Shown: positions 8,395 through 17,530, numbered from the stretch's first letter. The stretch: 64,000 nt of DNA from Suttonella indologenes (GCF_900460215.1 NZ_UHIA01000003.1:434001-498000), one strand, 5' to 3'. The notes: generated by a model not told the origin, from the sequence alone. Made by a program: numbers and translations.

Positions 8395-9065
8395 TGATAC
8401 GGATTTATGCTTTGGTTGAAGGACAAAGTGAGGAGGGCGTAATTAAGGAAGTGATCGCGCCGGCGCTTGCCAATATACAAATATATTTGACACCAATTCT
8501 TGTGCCGACATCTAAAACTCAAAAAGGCGGGGCGGTTAGTTTTGAGAGATTGTTATTTAATATTCGTAGCTTTACAAATCAACAAGATTGCATAGTAACG
8601 ACTTTTTTGGATTTTTATCAATTAAAAACAGATTTTCCTGATTATGATAAAGCGATGCAGAAAAATGATATTTATGAAAAGATAGCAGTTTTAGAAACCG
8701 CTCTGCATAGGGAAGTAGTGGCTAAATTAAATTGCCAGCCAGAGAAATTTATTGCGCATATCCAGCCTCATGAGTTAGAAGCGCTATTCTTTTCTGACGT
8801 TGGTAAATTTCAAAATGTTGAAAGAAGCTGGGAGAATAATATTTCATCATTACAAGCAGTGCTTGATCAATTCGACTCGCCTGAGCATATCAATAATAGT
8901 CCGCAAACAGTCCCGTCCAAACGCTTGAACAGTATTTTAAAACCAAAGTATTATAAAACACGCCATGCCCCATTATTGGCAAAAGCAATTGGGTTAAATC
9001 AAATAGAAAATAAATGCAAACATTTTCATTCTTGGCTAGAAAAATTACGCCAACTGAATCCGTGA
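8394..9065 (+). CDS. DUF4276 family protein (partner of the ATPase)
   Basis: The start is GTG at 8394, overlapping the TAG of the preceding gene by one base and preceded by a strong ribosome binding site (GGGAGGAAG, 8379-8387); longer in-frame starts would lie inside the ATPase gene. The 223 residues open with IRIYALVEGQSEEGVIKEV, the Toprim-like glutamate motif of DUF4276, and continue with a VTTFLDFYQLKTDFPDYD acidic segment and HIQPHELEALFFSD. These acidic motifs recall metal-binding sites of Toprim/OLD nucleases. DUF4276 proteins are often encoded after AAA ATPases. A nuclease activity is inference only. Base composition is AT-rich like its partner. Confidence 0.8.
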   Translation: MIRIYALVEGQSEEGVIKEVIAPALANIQIYLTPILVPTSKTQKGGAVSFERLLFNIRSFTNQQDCIVTTFLDFYQLKTDFPDYDKAMQKNDIYEKIAVLETALHREVVAKLNCQPEKFIAHIQPHELEALFFSDVGKFQNVERSWENNISSLQAVLDQFDSPEHINNSPQTVPSKRLNSILKPKYYKTRHAPLLAKAIGLNQIENKCKHFHSWLEKLRQLNP

Positions 9066-9096
9066 AATTAAAATTGTTAATAGAGAGAGCTACATT

Positions 9097-12000
9097 ATGC
9101 CTAAAAGAAGCGATATTCAATCCATCCTTATCATCGGTGCCGGACCAATCGTGATTGGCCAGGCCTGCGAATTCGATTATTCCGGCGCGCAGGCTTGCAA
9201 GGCGCTTAAGCGCGAAGGTTTTCGCATTATTTTGGTCAATTCCAATCCTGCCACGATTATGACCGATCCTGAAATGGCGGATGCGACTTATATCGAACCG
9301 ATTCAATGGCAGACGATTGAAAAAATCATTGAAAAAGAACGTCCTGATGCCATTTTGCCGACCATGGGCGGGCAAACCGCGCTTAATTGCGCCTTGGATT
9401 TGGCAAAGCATGGCGTATTGGCGAAATACGGCGTGGAATTGATCGGGGCTTCGGTGAAGGCGATTGAAACCGCCGAAGACCGCGATTTGTTCAAGCAGGC
9501 GATGGATGAAATCGGCTTGGGAAGCGCCAAATCTTTTGCCGTGCATACGATGGAAGAAGCGCGTGCGGCGCAGGCGCAATTGGGCTTTCCCGTGATTATC
9601 CGTCCCTCTTTTACATTAGGCGGCTCGGGCGGCGGCATTGCTTACAATAAAGATGAATTTGAAGAGATTACCGCTTACGGCTTGGAGCTTTCGCCGACCA
9701 ATGAAGTCTTGCTCGAAGAATCTTTGCTGGGCTGGAAAGAGTTTGAAATGGAAGTGGTGCGCGATAAAAACGACAATGCGATTATCGTCTGCTCGATTGA
9801 GAATTTCGATCCGATGGGCGTGCATACCGGCGATTCGATTACCGTCGCCCCCGCCCAAACTTTGACCGATAAGGAATACCAAGTCCTGCGCGATGCTTCG
9901 ATAGCCATTTTGCGCAAAATCGGCGTGGAAACCGGCGGTTCTAATGTGCAATTTGCGGTCAATCCCAAAGACGGTCGCATGATTGTGATTGAGATGAATC
10001 CGCGCGTCAGCCGTTCTTCCGCCTTGGCATCAAAAGCCACCGGCTTCCCGATTGCTTCGGTGGCGGCGCGTTTGGCGGTGGGCTACACCCTCGACGAGCT
10101 GAAAAACGAAATCACCGGCGGCGTTACGCCTGCTTCATTTGAACCGGCGATTGACTACGTGGTAGTTAAAATTCCGCGTTTTGATTTTGTGAAATTCAAA
10201 CAGACCAACCGCCGCTTAAATACGCAGATGCGAGCGGTGGGCGAAGTGATGGCGATTGGGCGCACCTTTAAAGAATCGCTGCATAAAGCGATTCGTTCTA
10301 TGGAAGAAGGGCATTTGGGCTTCAGCCGTATGGATACGGCGGGGGAAGACTTGCAAGGTTTGGTCTCTACGCCGACTCCCGAGCGGATTTTCCATGTGGC
10401 GGAGGCGTTGCGCCAAGGCTGGAGCGTGGAGCAGCTCTATCAAAGCACGGCGATAGATCCTTGGTTCTTGGCGCAAATGGCGGAAATGATGGATATGGAA
10501 ATGGCATTGCGCGGCGGCGCCGTCGATTTGCAAGATGCCGGCAATCTATATGCCTATAAACGTGCGGGATTTTCCGATGCGACTTTGGCGCAATGCACAG
10601 GCAAAAGCGAAAAAGAAATTCGGGAATTGCGCCGTGCCTTAAACGTGCTGCCGGTGTATAAGCGCGTGGATTCCTGTGCGGCGGAATTTGCCAGCAGCAC
10701 CGCCTATCTCTATTCCAGCTATGAAGAATTCTGCGAAGCCGAGCCGAGCGATAAGCGCAAAATCATGATTTTAGGCGGCGGCCCGAACCGCATCGGACAA
10801 GGAATTGAATTCGACTATTGCTGCGTGCATGCCGCTTTAGCCCTCAAAGAAGACGGCATCGAAACCATTATGGTGAACTGCAACCCCGAAACCGTTTCCA
10901 CCGATTTCGACACCGCCGACCGCCTCTATTTCGAGCCGCTGACTTTAGAAGACGTGCTGGAAATCGTGCGTGTGGAGCAGCCCGACGGCGTCATCGTGCA
11001 ATACGGCGGACAAACGCCGCTGAAATTGGCGCGTGCTTTGGAAGCCGAGGGCGTAAACATCATCGGCACCTCCCCCGATGCTATCGATCGCGCCGAAGAC
11101 CGCGAACGCTTCCAGCAATTGCTGCAAACCCTGAATCTGCGCCAGCCGCCGAACCGTACCGCCAGCGACACCGCGACCGCTCTGCAAAAAGCCCAAGAAA
11201 TCGGCTATCCCTTGGTGGTGCGTCCGTCCTATGTTTTGGGCGGTCGTGCTATGGAAATTATCTATAACGACCAAGACCTTGAGCATTATATGCAGGAAGC
11301 CATCCATGTTTCCCCCGATGCGCCGATTTTGCTCGACCGCTTCTTAAACGATGCGATAGAAGTCGATATCGATGTCATCAGCGACGGCAAACAGGTAGTT
11401 GTCGGCGGCATCATGGAGCATATCGAAGAAGCCGGCGTACATTCCGGCGATTCCGCCTGCTCTTTGCCGCCCTATCGCCTGCCCGCCCATATCGCCGATG
11501 AAATTGCGCGTCAAGCCAAAGAAATGGCATTGGCCTTGAACGTCGTCGGACTGATGAATACGCAATTTGCCGTGCAGGGCGAAGACATTTTCGTCTTGGA
11601 AGTCAATCCGCGTGCTTCGCGCACCGTGCCTTTCGTCTCGAAAGTAACGGGGCGTTCGCTGGCAAAAATCGCCGCTCGCTGCATGGCAGGGCAAAGTCTG
11701 TCGGAACAAGGCATTCACGCACCGATTGCCGTGAAAAAATATGCCGTCAAAGAAGCCGTCTTCCCCTTTGCCAAATTCCAAAACGTCGATCCCATTCTCG
11801 GGCCGGAAATGAAATCCACCGGCGAAGTCATGGGCGTGGGCGAGAGCTTTGCCGAAGCCTTCCAAAAAGCGCAGCGCGGCGCGGGCGAACGCATGCCCAA
11901 ACAAGGCGGACGCGTCTTTATCTCTGTGAAAAACAAAGATAAGAACAAAGCCGCCGAAGCCGCGCGTCTGCTCTTGGGGGCGGGCTATCAATTAGTCGCT

Positions 12001-12309
12001 ACAGACGGCACCGCCGCCGCCCTGCAAGCCCAAGGCATTGCCTGCGAACGCGTGAATAAAGTCGCCCAAGGCAGGCCGCATATCGTTGACCACATCATCA
12101 ACGGCGAGATTGACCTCATCATCAACACGACCGAGGGCAAGCAGTCGATTGCCGATTCCTACGACATCCGCCGTCAAGCCCTGATGCACAAAGTGCATTA
12201 CACCACCACAATGGCGGGCGGTATGGCTATCGCTACCGCGCTGGCGCGTGAGCAAAGCGAGGAACAAGTCCGCTCCTTACAGGAAATCCATGCAGAATTG
12301 GCTGAATAG
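9097..12309 (+). CDS. carB: Carbamoyl-phosphate synthase large subunit
   Basis: The 1070-residue subunit binds bicarbonate, two ATP and ammonia from CarA and makes carbamoyl phosphate. It shows the duplicated architecture: two pre-ATP-grasp/ATP-grasp halves, with SILIIGAGPIVIGQACEFDYSG (first half) echoed by IMILGGGPNRIGQGIEFDYCC (second, about residue 555), and MNPRVSRSSALASKATGFP echoed by VNPRASRTVPFVSKVTG. An oligomerisation domain lies between them and a C-terminal MGS allosteric domain follows (GRVFISVKNKDKNKAAEAAR and on). It follows the DUF4276 gene after 31 bp, so its expression may now depend on readthrough from carA/leuE or on a promoter inside the insert. Confidence 0.98.
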   Translation: MPKRSDIQSILIIGAGPIVIGQACEFDYSGAQACKALKREGFRIILVNSNPATIMTDPEMADATYIEPIQWQTIEKIIEKERPDAILPTMGGQTALNCALDLAKHGVLAKYGVELIGASVKAIETAEDRDLFKQAMDEIGLGSAKSFAVHTMEEARAAQAQLGFPVIIRPSFTLGGSGGGIAYNKDEFEEITAYGLELSPTNEVLLEESLLGWKEFEMEVVRDKNDNAIIVCSIENFDPMGVHTGDSITVAPAQTLTDKEYQVLRDASIAILRKIGVETGGSNVQFAVNPKDGRMIVIEMNPRVSRSSALASKATGFPIASVAARLAVGYTLDELKNEITGGVTPASFEPAIDYVVVKIPRFDFVKFKQTNRRLNTQMRAVGEVMAIGRTFKESLHKAIRSMEEGHLGFSRMDTAGEDLQGLVSTPTPERIFHVAEALRQGWSVEQLYQSTAIDPWFLAQMAEMMDMEMALRGGAVDLQDAGNLYAYKRAGFSDATLAQCTGKSEKEIRELRRALNVLPVYKRVDSCAAEFASSTAYLYSSYEEFCEAEPSDKRKIMILGGGPNRIGQGIEFDYCCVHAALALKEDGIETIMVNCNPETVSTDFDTADRLYFEPLTLEDVLEIVRVEQPDGVIVQYGGQTPLKLARALEAEGVNIIGTSPDAIDRAEDRERFQQLLQTLNLRQPPNRTASDTATALQKAQEIGYPLVVRPSYVLGGRAMEIIYNDQDLEHYMQEAIHVSPDAPILLDRFLNDAIEVDIDVISDGKQVVVGGIMEHIEEAGVHSGDSACSLPPYRLPAHIADEIARQAKEMALALNVVGLMNTQFAVQGEDIFVLEVNPRASRTVPFVSKVTGRSLAKIAARCMAGQSLSEQGIHAPIAVKKYAVKEAVFPFAKFQNVDPILGPEMKSTGEVMGVGESFAEAFQKAQRGAGERMPKQGGRVFISVKNKDKNKAAEAARLLLGAGYQLVATDGTAAALQAQGIACERVNKVAQGRPHIVDHIINGEIDLIINTTEGKQSIADSYDIRRQALMHKVHYTTTMAGGMAIATALAREQSEEQVRSLQEIHAELAE

Positions 12310-12315
12310 CCTAGC

Positions 12316-12344
12316 GCCCAAGCCCTGTGCTTGGGCTTTTTTTT
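12316..12344 (+). terminator. Rho-independent terminator of carB
   Basis: GCCCAAGC / GCTTGGGC arms with a 5-nt loop are followed by eight T, directly after the carB stop. Confidence 0.92.
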
Positions 12345-12384
12345 CGCCGATATGGTCGAAGCAATGCAAAAATCGGCGCAAGGC

Positions 12385-12412
12385 TTTGCCCTTAGCGCGG
12401 ACGCGGTATAAT
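12385..12412 (+). promoter_or_regulatory. Promoter of the small lipoprotein gene
   Basis: A perfect -10 TATAAT (12407-12412) is preceded by TTGCCC at 12386-12391 with a 15-bp spacer. It lies 26 bp before the ATG. Confidence 0.55.
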
Positions 12413-12438
12413 TCGTTTTTTAGTTTTGGGAAAGAATC

Positions 12439-12771
12439 ATGCGTGTGATGCTCTTACTCGGCGGCGCCCTATGCCTTAGCGCCTGCCAATATTTCGACGG
12501 CTATTTTTCCGCTCCTGCCGAGCTGAACCGCCCCATTCCTGCTTATGATCAGCATAGCTTGATTATCCGTTATGACGAAGAAAGCGGTAATGCCGCGTTG
12601 CTTGCCGCGGTTGAGGAATACGGCGCAAGCATCTTAAGCGATTATCCGATGCTCTCCACGATGATTATCGGCATTGCGCAGGACAAGGATATTCAAGAGG
12701 CGCAGCAATATTTCCGCGGCATTGAGAGCGTGCAGCAGATTAATTTTGATTTGCTGCAGAATGCGTATTAA
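12439..12771 (+). CDS. Small lipoprotein of unknown function
   Basis: A 110-residue protein with a short hydrophobic N-terminus ending in the lipobox LSAC (Cys at about residue 16), so it should be lipidated and anchored in an envelope membrane. The rest is mostly acidic and soluble (YDEESGNAALLAAVEEYGA, FRGIESVQQINFDLLQ). I do not recognise a domain. It has its own promoter and follows the carB terminator; the MITE-rich gap lies downstream. Confidence 0.75.
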   Translation: MRVMLLLGGALCLSACQYFDGYFSAPAELNRPIPAYDQHSLIIRYDEESGNAALLAAVEEYGASILSDYPMLSTMIIGIAQDKDIQEAQQYFRGIESVQQINFDLLQNAY

Positions 12772-12792
12772 TCCATTCGGCGAAAGGCTTTA

Positions 12793-12879
12793 CATAGTCG
12801 GAGAAGTGTTAAAAAGTAGTACAAGAGCGTAGGGCAAGACGAGTCAAGTTCGTCATACTTTTTCAATTCTTCGGCTATA
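12793..12879. repeat. MITE-like repeat, family C, copy 1
   Basis: The element runs from CATAGTCGGAGAAGTG to CAATTCTTCGGCTATA; the two ends are imperfect inverted repeats of each other. It shares the ends and central ACAAG...CAAG segment with the copy at 36737-36811 (opposite orientation). Confidence 0.7.
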
Positions 12880-12989
12880 GCATCTGCAATCTTTTTCATC
12901 GAAGACCTTTACACAAACCCCAATGCAAGTCTTGTTTTCAGTCAAAAAACTGAAAAAGCACTAGGACTTGGCTAAGCTTACTTGTACGC

Positions 12990-13074
12990 ACAGTCAATTC
13001 ATGACAAAGACGCATACTTGAAACATTAGGTCTTTTCAAATAATGCTCTGTTTTGAGACATGAATTAAATTAAC
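12990..13074. repeat. Degraded MITE-like repeat, family D
   Basis: ACAGTCAATTCATGACAAA on the left matches the end of the 23588-23822 element exactly over the core AGTCAATTCATGACAAA. The right end ACATGAATTAAATTAA is a weak match to its inverted partner. The interior is different and shorter. Confidence 0.4.
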
Positions 13075-13142
13075 GGCAGCTCGGGCACTTATGCCCGACA
13101 AAGGCAGACTTTTTACATCGAATGCTGCAAAGAGCTCGATTC

Positions 13143-14387
13143 TTATTGCAATAAGGATGCCGCGCTACCTTGCGAAATAAAGCCGTCCGGTACTTGTCCG
13201 TTTGCCGCCTGCCACAAAGCAAAAGCATTGCGCGTATTATTGCCTAAAATCCCGTCGCTGCCTTTCGTATCATAGCCTATTTGCGTTAAACGGTTTTGCA
13301 ATTGCTGCACTTGCGCGCGCGATAAAGCTTTTTCATGACGCGGCCAAGCACTTTGTAGACCTGCGCGTCCGGCAATCCCGTCGCCCAATAAAGCCACCGC
13401 CAAAGCATAGCTGCTTGAATTGTTATATACGCGAATCACGCGAAAATTTTTCGTCAGCAACAAGGCAGGACCATTCACCCCTGCCGGCAGCCATAATTCC
13501 GCCGCTTGATTAAGTGCAGCAAAATTCTCTCCGCTCAGACTGACCAAGCCCATTCGCGCCCAATCGCTCAGCGGCAAGGATTGCCCGATTAATTGGGCGT
13601 CAAAACCTTGCGGCAACTGTACTTCATAACCCCAAGGCAGACCGCGTATCCAACCGCTGGAGCCGAGATAATGCGCCGTCGAAGCCAAAGCATCGGCTTT
13701 CTGCCAAGGATTGCGTCTGCCGTCGCCGTCGCCGTCGCTGCCGTATTGCCGCCATGTGGCGGGAATAAACTGGGTATGCCCCATGCCGCCCGCCCAAGAG
13801 CCCTGCAATTGCGACCATTCCACATCGTCGCGCTGCAATAAATCCAAGAGGGCTAATAATTGCTGCTCGGCAAATTCGCGCCGCCGCCCCTCAAAAGCCA
13901 AAGTCGCCAATGCATTGACCAAATCCGCATTACCCGTATTTGCCCCGAAGCCGCTTTCTATCCCCCAAATGGCGGTAATGATTTCTGCCGGCACACCGCT
14001 TTGCTGTGCAAAACGATTCAATAAATCGGCATTTGCCTGATAATGTTCGCGTCCTTTTTGAATCCGTCCTGCCGTTACCGCCGAATCGAGATATTCCCAA
14101 GGCATTTTGGCAAATTCAGGCTGTTTTCTGTCCTGCGCCACAATCCGCGGATTTTCCTGCGCCGCATCAATCAGTCTTGCCAACATGTGCGGCTGATAAC
14201 CTGCGGCAATCGCACGCTGTTTAAATTGCGCCTTCCAATCCTCAAAATCTCGGACAGTTTGTGCCGTCTGCGCAACAGCTGTCGTTTTTTCCTTAAGATC
14301 TACCGCCTGTGCAATATTGCCTGATTGTCCGCTTTGGCAGGCATTTAAGAGCAAAACGGCTGTCGCCGCTACCATGAATCCTCGCAT
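13143..14387 (-). CDS. Lytic murein transglycosylase (MltB family lipoprotein)
   Basis: The 414-residue envelope enzyme cleaves the MurNAc-GlcNAc bond of peptidoglycan with formation of 1,6-anhydroMurNAc. The N-terminus is a lipoprotein signal (LLLNACQSG, Cys about 17). The catalytic SLT_2 domain has the glutamate in ITAIWGIESGFGAN (about residue 145) and the GGMGHTQFIPATWRQYG substrate cleft, followed by a DGDGDGRRNPW calcium-type loop as in MltB/Slt35. A C-terminal peptidoglycan-binding domain follows (VQQLQNRLTQIGYDTKGSDGILGNNTRNAF). The start at 14387 is right for the lipoprotein signal. Confidence 0.93.
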   Translation of the reverse strand: MRGFMVAATAVLLLNACQSGQSGNIAQAVDLKEKTTAVAQTAQTVRDFEDWKAQFKQRAIAAGYQPHMLARLIDAAQENPRIVAQDRKQPEFAKMPWEYLDSAVTAGRIQKGREHYQANADLLNRFAQQSGVPAEIITAIWGIESGFGANTGNADLVNALATLAFEGRRREFAEQQLLALLDLLQRDDVEWSQLQGSWAGGMGHTQFIPATWRQYGSDGDGDGRRNPWQKADALASTAHYLGSSGWIRGLPWGYEVQLPQGFDAQLIGQSLPLSDWARMGLVSLSGENFAALNQAAELWLPAGVNGPALLLTKNFRVIRVYNNSSSYALAVALLGDGIAGRAGLQSAWPRHEKALSRAQVQQLQNRLTQIGYDTKGSDGILGNNTRNAFALWQAANGQVPDGFISQGSAASLLQ

Positions 14388-14480
14388 ATCATTCCCCTAT
14401 GAAAAAAGCACTTCAGTATAAAGCCTCTTGCATCAATGTTCAGGCATTAATCGCATATCATTGCAATTTTAATCGACTAT

Positions 14481-14517
14481 AAAACAAAAACCCGACTTCC
14501 CATAAAAGAAAGTCGGG
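14481..14517 (-). terminator. Terminator of rplM-rpsI
   Basis: On the minus strand CCCGACTT / AAGTCGGG arms are followed by TTTTTGTTTT, 20 bp beyond the rpsI stop. Confidence 0.9.
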
Positions 14518-14536
14518 CTGTGTTCGGAATAATCGC

Positions 14537-14926
14537 TTAACGTTTTGAGAATTGCGTTGCGCGACGGGCTTTGTGCAAGCCGACTTTTTTCCGCTCTACT
14601 TCACGCGCATCACGAGTCAAGAAGCCCGCACAGCGCAAAGGTTCACGCAAGTTTTCATCATAAGCACGCAAAGCACGCGCGATGCCGTGACGAATCGCAC
14701 CGGCTTGACCGCTTGAGCCGCCGCCTGAAACGGTAATGTAGAAATCAAAGTTTTCTTTCATATCCACGGTTTCTAATGGCTGACGAACGACCATGCGTGA
14801 GGTTTCGCGACCAAAATACTCATCTAACGGTTTTTGGTTCACAACGATATTGCCGCTGCCGCGACGAAGGAATACGCGCGCTGATGAGGTTTTGCGGCGT
14901 CCTGTGGCGTAATATTGCTCTGACAT
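14537..14926 (-). CDS. rpsI: 30S ribosomal protein S9
   Basis: The 129-residue small-subunit protein contains YYATGRRKTSSARVFL at the N-terminus, GGGSSGQAGAIRHGIARAL in the middle, and the basic tail KKVGLHKARRATQFSKR that reaches the P site. It is 9 bp downstream of rplM, the conserved rplM-rpsI pair. Confidence 0.98.
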   Translation of the reverse strand: MSEQYYATGRRKTSSARVFLRRGSGNIVVNQKPLDEYFGRETSRMVVRQPLETVDMKENFDFYITVSGGGSSGQAGAIRHGIARALRAYDENLREPLRCAGFLTRDAREVERKKVGLHKARRATQFSKR

Positions 14927-14935
14927 TGTTAATCC

Positions 14936-15367
14936 TTAAATTTCAAGCGCGATTGGTTGCTGAGCCGCATGTTCATGTGTTGCACCGGCATAAATTTTCA
15001 ATTTTTTCAATTGGGCACGACCTAAGGGACCATTAGGCATCATACCTTTAACCGCCAATTCGAGGACTTTGCCGGGGCGGCGTTCTTGCATTTGGTCAAA
15101 ATTGGCGCTTTTCATATTACCCACGAATCCTGTGTGTCTGTAATACATTTTGTCTTGGCCTTTTTTGCCTGTTACTGCAATTTTATCTGCATTGACAACG
15201 ATGATGTAGTCGCCGGTGTCGATATGCGGGGTGAATTCCGGCTTGTGTTTGCCGCGTAAACGGCGGGCAACTTCAGTTGCTAAACGACCTAGGGTTTTCC
15301 CCTCAGCATCAACCACATACCAATCGCGGCTTACGCTGCTTGGCGTAGCGCTAAAAGTTTTAAACAT
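14936..15367 (-). CDS. rplM: 50S ribosomal protein L13
   Basis: The 142-residue large-subunit assembly protein reads MFKTFSATPSSVSRDWYVVD at the start, then KTLGRLATEVARRLRGKHK and KMYYRHTGFVGNMKS. I set the start at 15367, because a GGAGA ribosome binding site lies 7-8 bp upstream and it gives the family N-terminus. The open frame extends 12 codons further without support. It is first in the rplM-rpsI operon. Confidence 0.97.
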   Translation of the reverse strand: MFKTFSATPSSVSRDWYVVDAEGKTLGRLATEVARRLRGKHKPEFTPHIDTGDYIIVVNADKIAVTGKKGQDKMYYRHTGFVGNMKSANFDQMQERRPGKVLELAVKGMMPNGPLGRAQLKKLKIYAGATHEHAAQQPIALEI

Positions 15368-15593
15368 GATAAGTTTCTCCGAACACGAAAAATAAGGGCG
15401 CAAATGCTACATGTTTTTTGCCTTAATAGCAAGATTTATCACACGTCTTTTCTATTTTTGCGCCGTTTGAATAATTGAAAAAGCGTAAGCAATGCAATGC
15501 TGCGGCGGCAGACGCTGTTTTAAATGTCTTCTCAGCTGCGATTGAGCGGATTTTTACCCCCCCCTGCTTTGCATAATTATGCGCACTCCTTTG

Positions 15594-16514
15594 CTATTGA
15601 TTCTCTAATAAACGAGCAAGATTTTGCGGTGCAACATAGCCTCGGATGAGGCTGCCGTTTTCAAGCACGAAGGTCGGGGTGGCGTTAACGCCCATTTTCA
15701 TCCCCACAACATGCGGTTTTTTAATATATTCCTGACAATTAACGGCTGATAAAGCCAATCCTTGATTGACTTGCTGCATGGCTTGCTTGCGATCGGATGC
15801 ACACCATACCGCCGATAATTGCCCATATGCTGTAGAATTCGGCCCGTTACGCGGGAAGGGCGCAAAGTGCATTTCTATATCCAATTCATTATATTGATCG
15901 GCTTTGTCATAGATGACACGGCAATAAGGACAGTCCACATCAATAAAAACCGTAACTTGATGCTGTGCTTTTTTAGGTGCGAAAGCGATGACGTCGATTT
16001 CGTTAAGTTCTGACAGCAATTGCCTGCGCATTTGATTGCGACGGTGATCGGATAAATTTTCCCTGCTGCTCAAATCCAATAGGTTGCCCTCAAATAGATA
16101 ACGTCCGTCGCGGCTGAGATAATAAACGTCATTAGCGATAACTACCTGATACAAACCGGCAATCGGACTCAGGCTGATTTCCTCCAATTCTTCAGGGTTA
16201 TGCATCAGAGCTTGCAAATGAGTCAAATCCGGCAATAAGGTATGAAATTCAGCTTGATTGGTAAACTCAGGCCAAATATGTGCCGGCACTTCTGTTTGTC
16301 TATCATTTTGTTTTTCTTGCTTAGGAACGGCAGGCACCGGCGTGAGATTGCTATTGCGACCTAAAAAGGGCAAATCGACACCGTAATTGAGTAAATTTTC
16401 CACTCGTTGATTCGGCGGCGAGAGCGTATGATTTTGGGCAAAGGCTTGCGCAGAAAAGCTTAAGCTCAAGATACTTAATAGGATATTGGCAGCGATATTA
16501 CTAGATGTTTTCAT
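15594..16514 (-). CDS. dsbC: Thiol:disulfide interchange protein DsbC
   Basis: A periplasmic disulfide isomerase with a signal peptide (cleavage after SAQAFA, about residue 26). The C-terminal thioredoxin-fold domain holds the redox site DCPYCRVIYDK (CPYC) and the cis-proline loop NATPTFVLENG. Two further cysteines (AVWCAS and AVNCQEY) match the structural disulfide of DsbC. An N-terminal dimerisation-like domain (SLSPIAGLYQVVIANDVYYLSRDGRYLFEG) precedes it. At 306 residues it is about 70 longer than E. coli DsbC; the extra part is a low-complexity linker plus a helix-rich stretch after the signal peptide. Confidence 0.92.
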   Translation of the reverse strand: MKTSSNIAANILLSILSLSFSAQAFAQNHTLSPPNQRVENLLNYGVDLPFLGRNSNLTPVPAVPKQEKQNDRQTEVPAHIWPEFTNQAEFHTLLPDLTHLQALMHNPEELEEISLSPIAGLYQVVIANDVYYLSRDGRYLFEGNLLDLSSRENLSDHRRNQMRRQLLSELNEIDVIAFAPKKAQHQVTVFIDVDCPYCRVIYDKADQYNELDIEMHFAPFPRNGPNSTAYGQLSAVWCASDRKQAMQQVNQGLALSAVNCQEYIKKPHVVGMKMGVNATPTFVLENGSLIRGYVAPQNLARLLENQ

Positions 16515-16599
16515 TGGCGCATGATAACGCTTTCCGCCGCTGAAAAAGCGGCTTTTTATGCAAAATTAAGAGAACGTCATTTTGCGGCGTATTTCCCTT

Positions 16600-17496
16600 T
16601 TAAGCACGGGGATGATGCTGTTGAAAAATTTGCTTTAATCTGGCGTCTGCAATATGGGTGTAAATCTGCGTGGTCGAGAGACTGCTATGCCCCAATAGCA
16701 GTTGTATGCTGCGCAAATCCGCGCCATGCGCCAATAAATGACTGGCAAAGGCATGGCGCAGGGTATGCGGCGACAAATTTTCCGCATCCAGTCCGGCGTT
16801 TGCGGCATGTAATTTAATCCGATGCCAGAAGGCATGCCTTGTCAGCGCCGTGCCTCTTGCCGTGACAAAGACCGCTTCGCTTTTGCGTCCGTTAAGCAAT
16901 GACGGACGCGCGCGGCGCAAATATTCCTGCAATGCCGCCAATGCCATTTCGCCCATCGGTACCAAGCGTTCTTTGCTGCCTTTACCGATAATGTGCAGAT
17001 ACCCCGCGTCCATGGCGACTTGCCGCAATTGCAGCCCGACCAATTCGCTTACGCGCAAACCGCAGGCATAGAGGATTTCCAACATCGCGCGGTCGCGCAG
17101 ACCCAAGGCTTCATTCGCATCGGGCGCGGCTAATAAGGCTTCCACATGCGCCTCCGTTAATAAAGGCGGCAATTGGCGGCGGATTTTCGCCCGCCCCAAT
17201 TCTGTGACGGGATTATCCTCGCGCCAATTCTGCGCAAGGGCGAAGCGATAAAAACGCATTAAGGCGGCACGCATGCGCGCGCGCGTTGCCGCCGATTTGC
17301 CGCTTTCCTGCATCGCCGCCAGCCATTGCGCCAATTCTTCCCGACTCGCCTCGCGCAAAGGCACGCTCAAATACGCCTGCGCCAATTGCAAATCGCTGCG
17401 GTAGCTGTGCAAACTGCTATCCGCCAAACCTTCTTGCAGCCATAAATAATCCAATAAAGCGGCAATATCCTCCGCCCCTTGCGGCGCTTTTTCCAT
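16600..17496 (-). CDS. xerD: Site-specific tyrosine recombinase XerD
   Basis: XerD acts with XerC at dif to resolve chromosome dimers. The 298 residues from the ATG at 17496 match the family length. That start has AAGGA 7 bp upstream, while the longer frame to 17532 would overlap the start of the divergent gene. The SAM-like N-terminal domain (LDYLWLQEGLADSSLHSYRSDL) is followed by the catalytic domain with Arg in YACGLRVSELVGL, Lys in GKGSKERLVP, HTLRHAFASHLL (H-x-x-R), the second His in LLGHSSLSTTQIYTHI and the Tyr nucleophile in the same segment. A TATACT -10 element lies between it and the divergent gene. Confidence 0.95.
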   Translation of the reverse strand: MEKAPQGAEDIAALLDYLWLQEGLADSSLHSYRSDLQLAQAYLSVPLREASREELAQWLAAMQESGKSAATRARMRAALMRFYRFALAQNWREDNPVTELGRAKIRRQLPPLLTEAHVEALLAAPDANEALGLRDRAMLEILYACGLRVSELVGLQLRQVAMDAGYLHIIGKGSKERLVPMGEMALAALQEYLRRARPSLLNGRKSEAVFVTARGTALTRHAFWHRIKLHAANAGLDAENLSPHTLRHAFASHLLAHGADLRSIQLLLGHSSLSTTQIYTHIADARLKQIFQQHHPRA

Positions 17497-17530
17497 TACA
17501 ATATCCTTTTTTGCTTCAGTATAACTGCTC

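Larger units (their letters stand above)
12772..13142. other. Gene-free gap with decayed MITE-like repeats
   Basis: The 371-bp stretch between the lipoprotein gene and the convergent transglycosylase gene holds a family C element (12793-12879) and a degraded family D-like stretch (12990-13074). A small hairpin (CGGGCACTTATGCCCG, about 13083-13098) comes after these. I see no credible gene. Confidence 0.6.
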
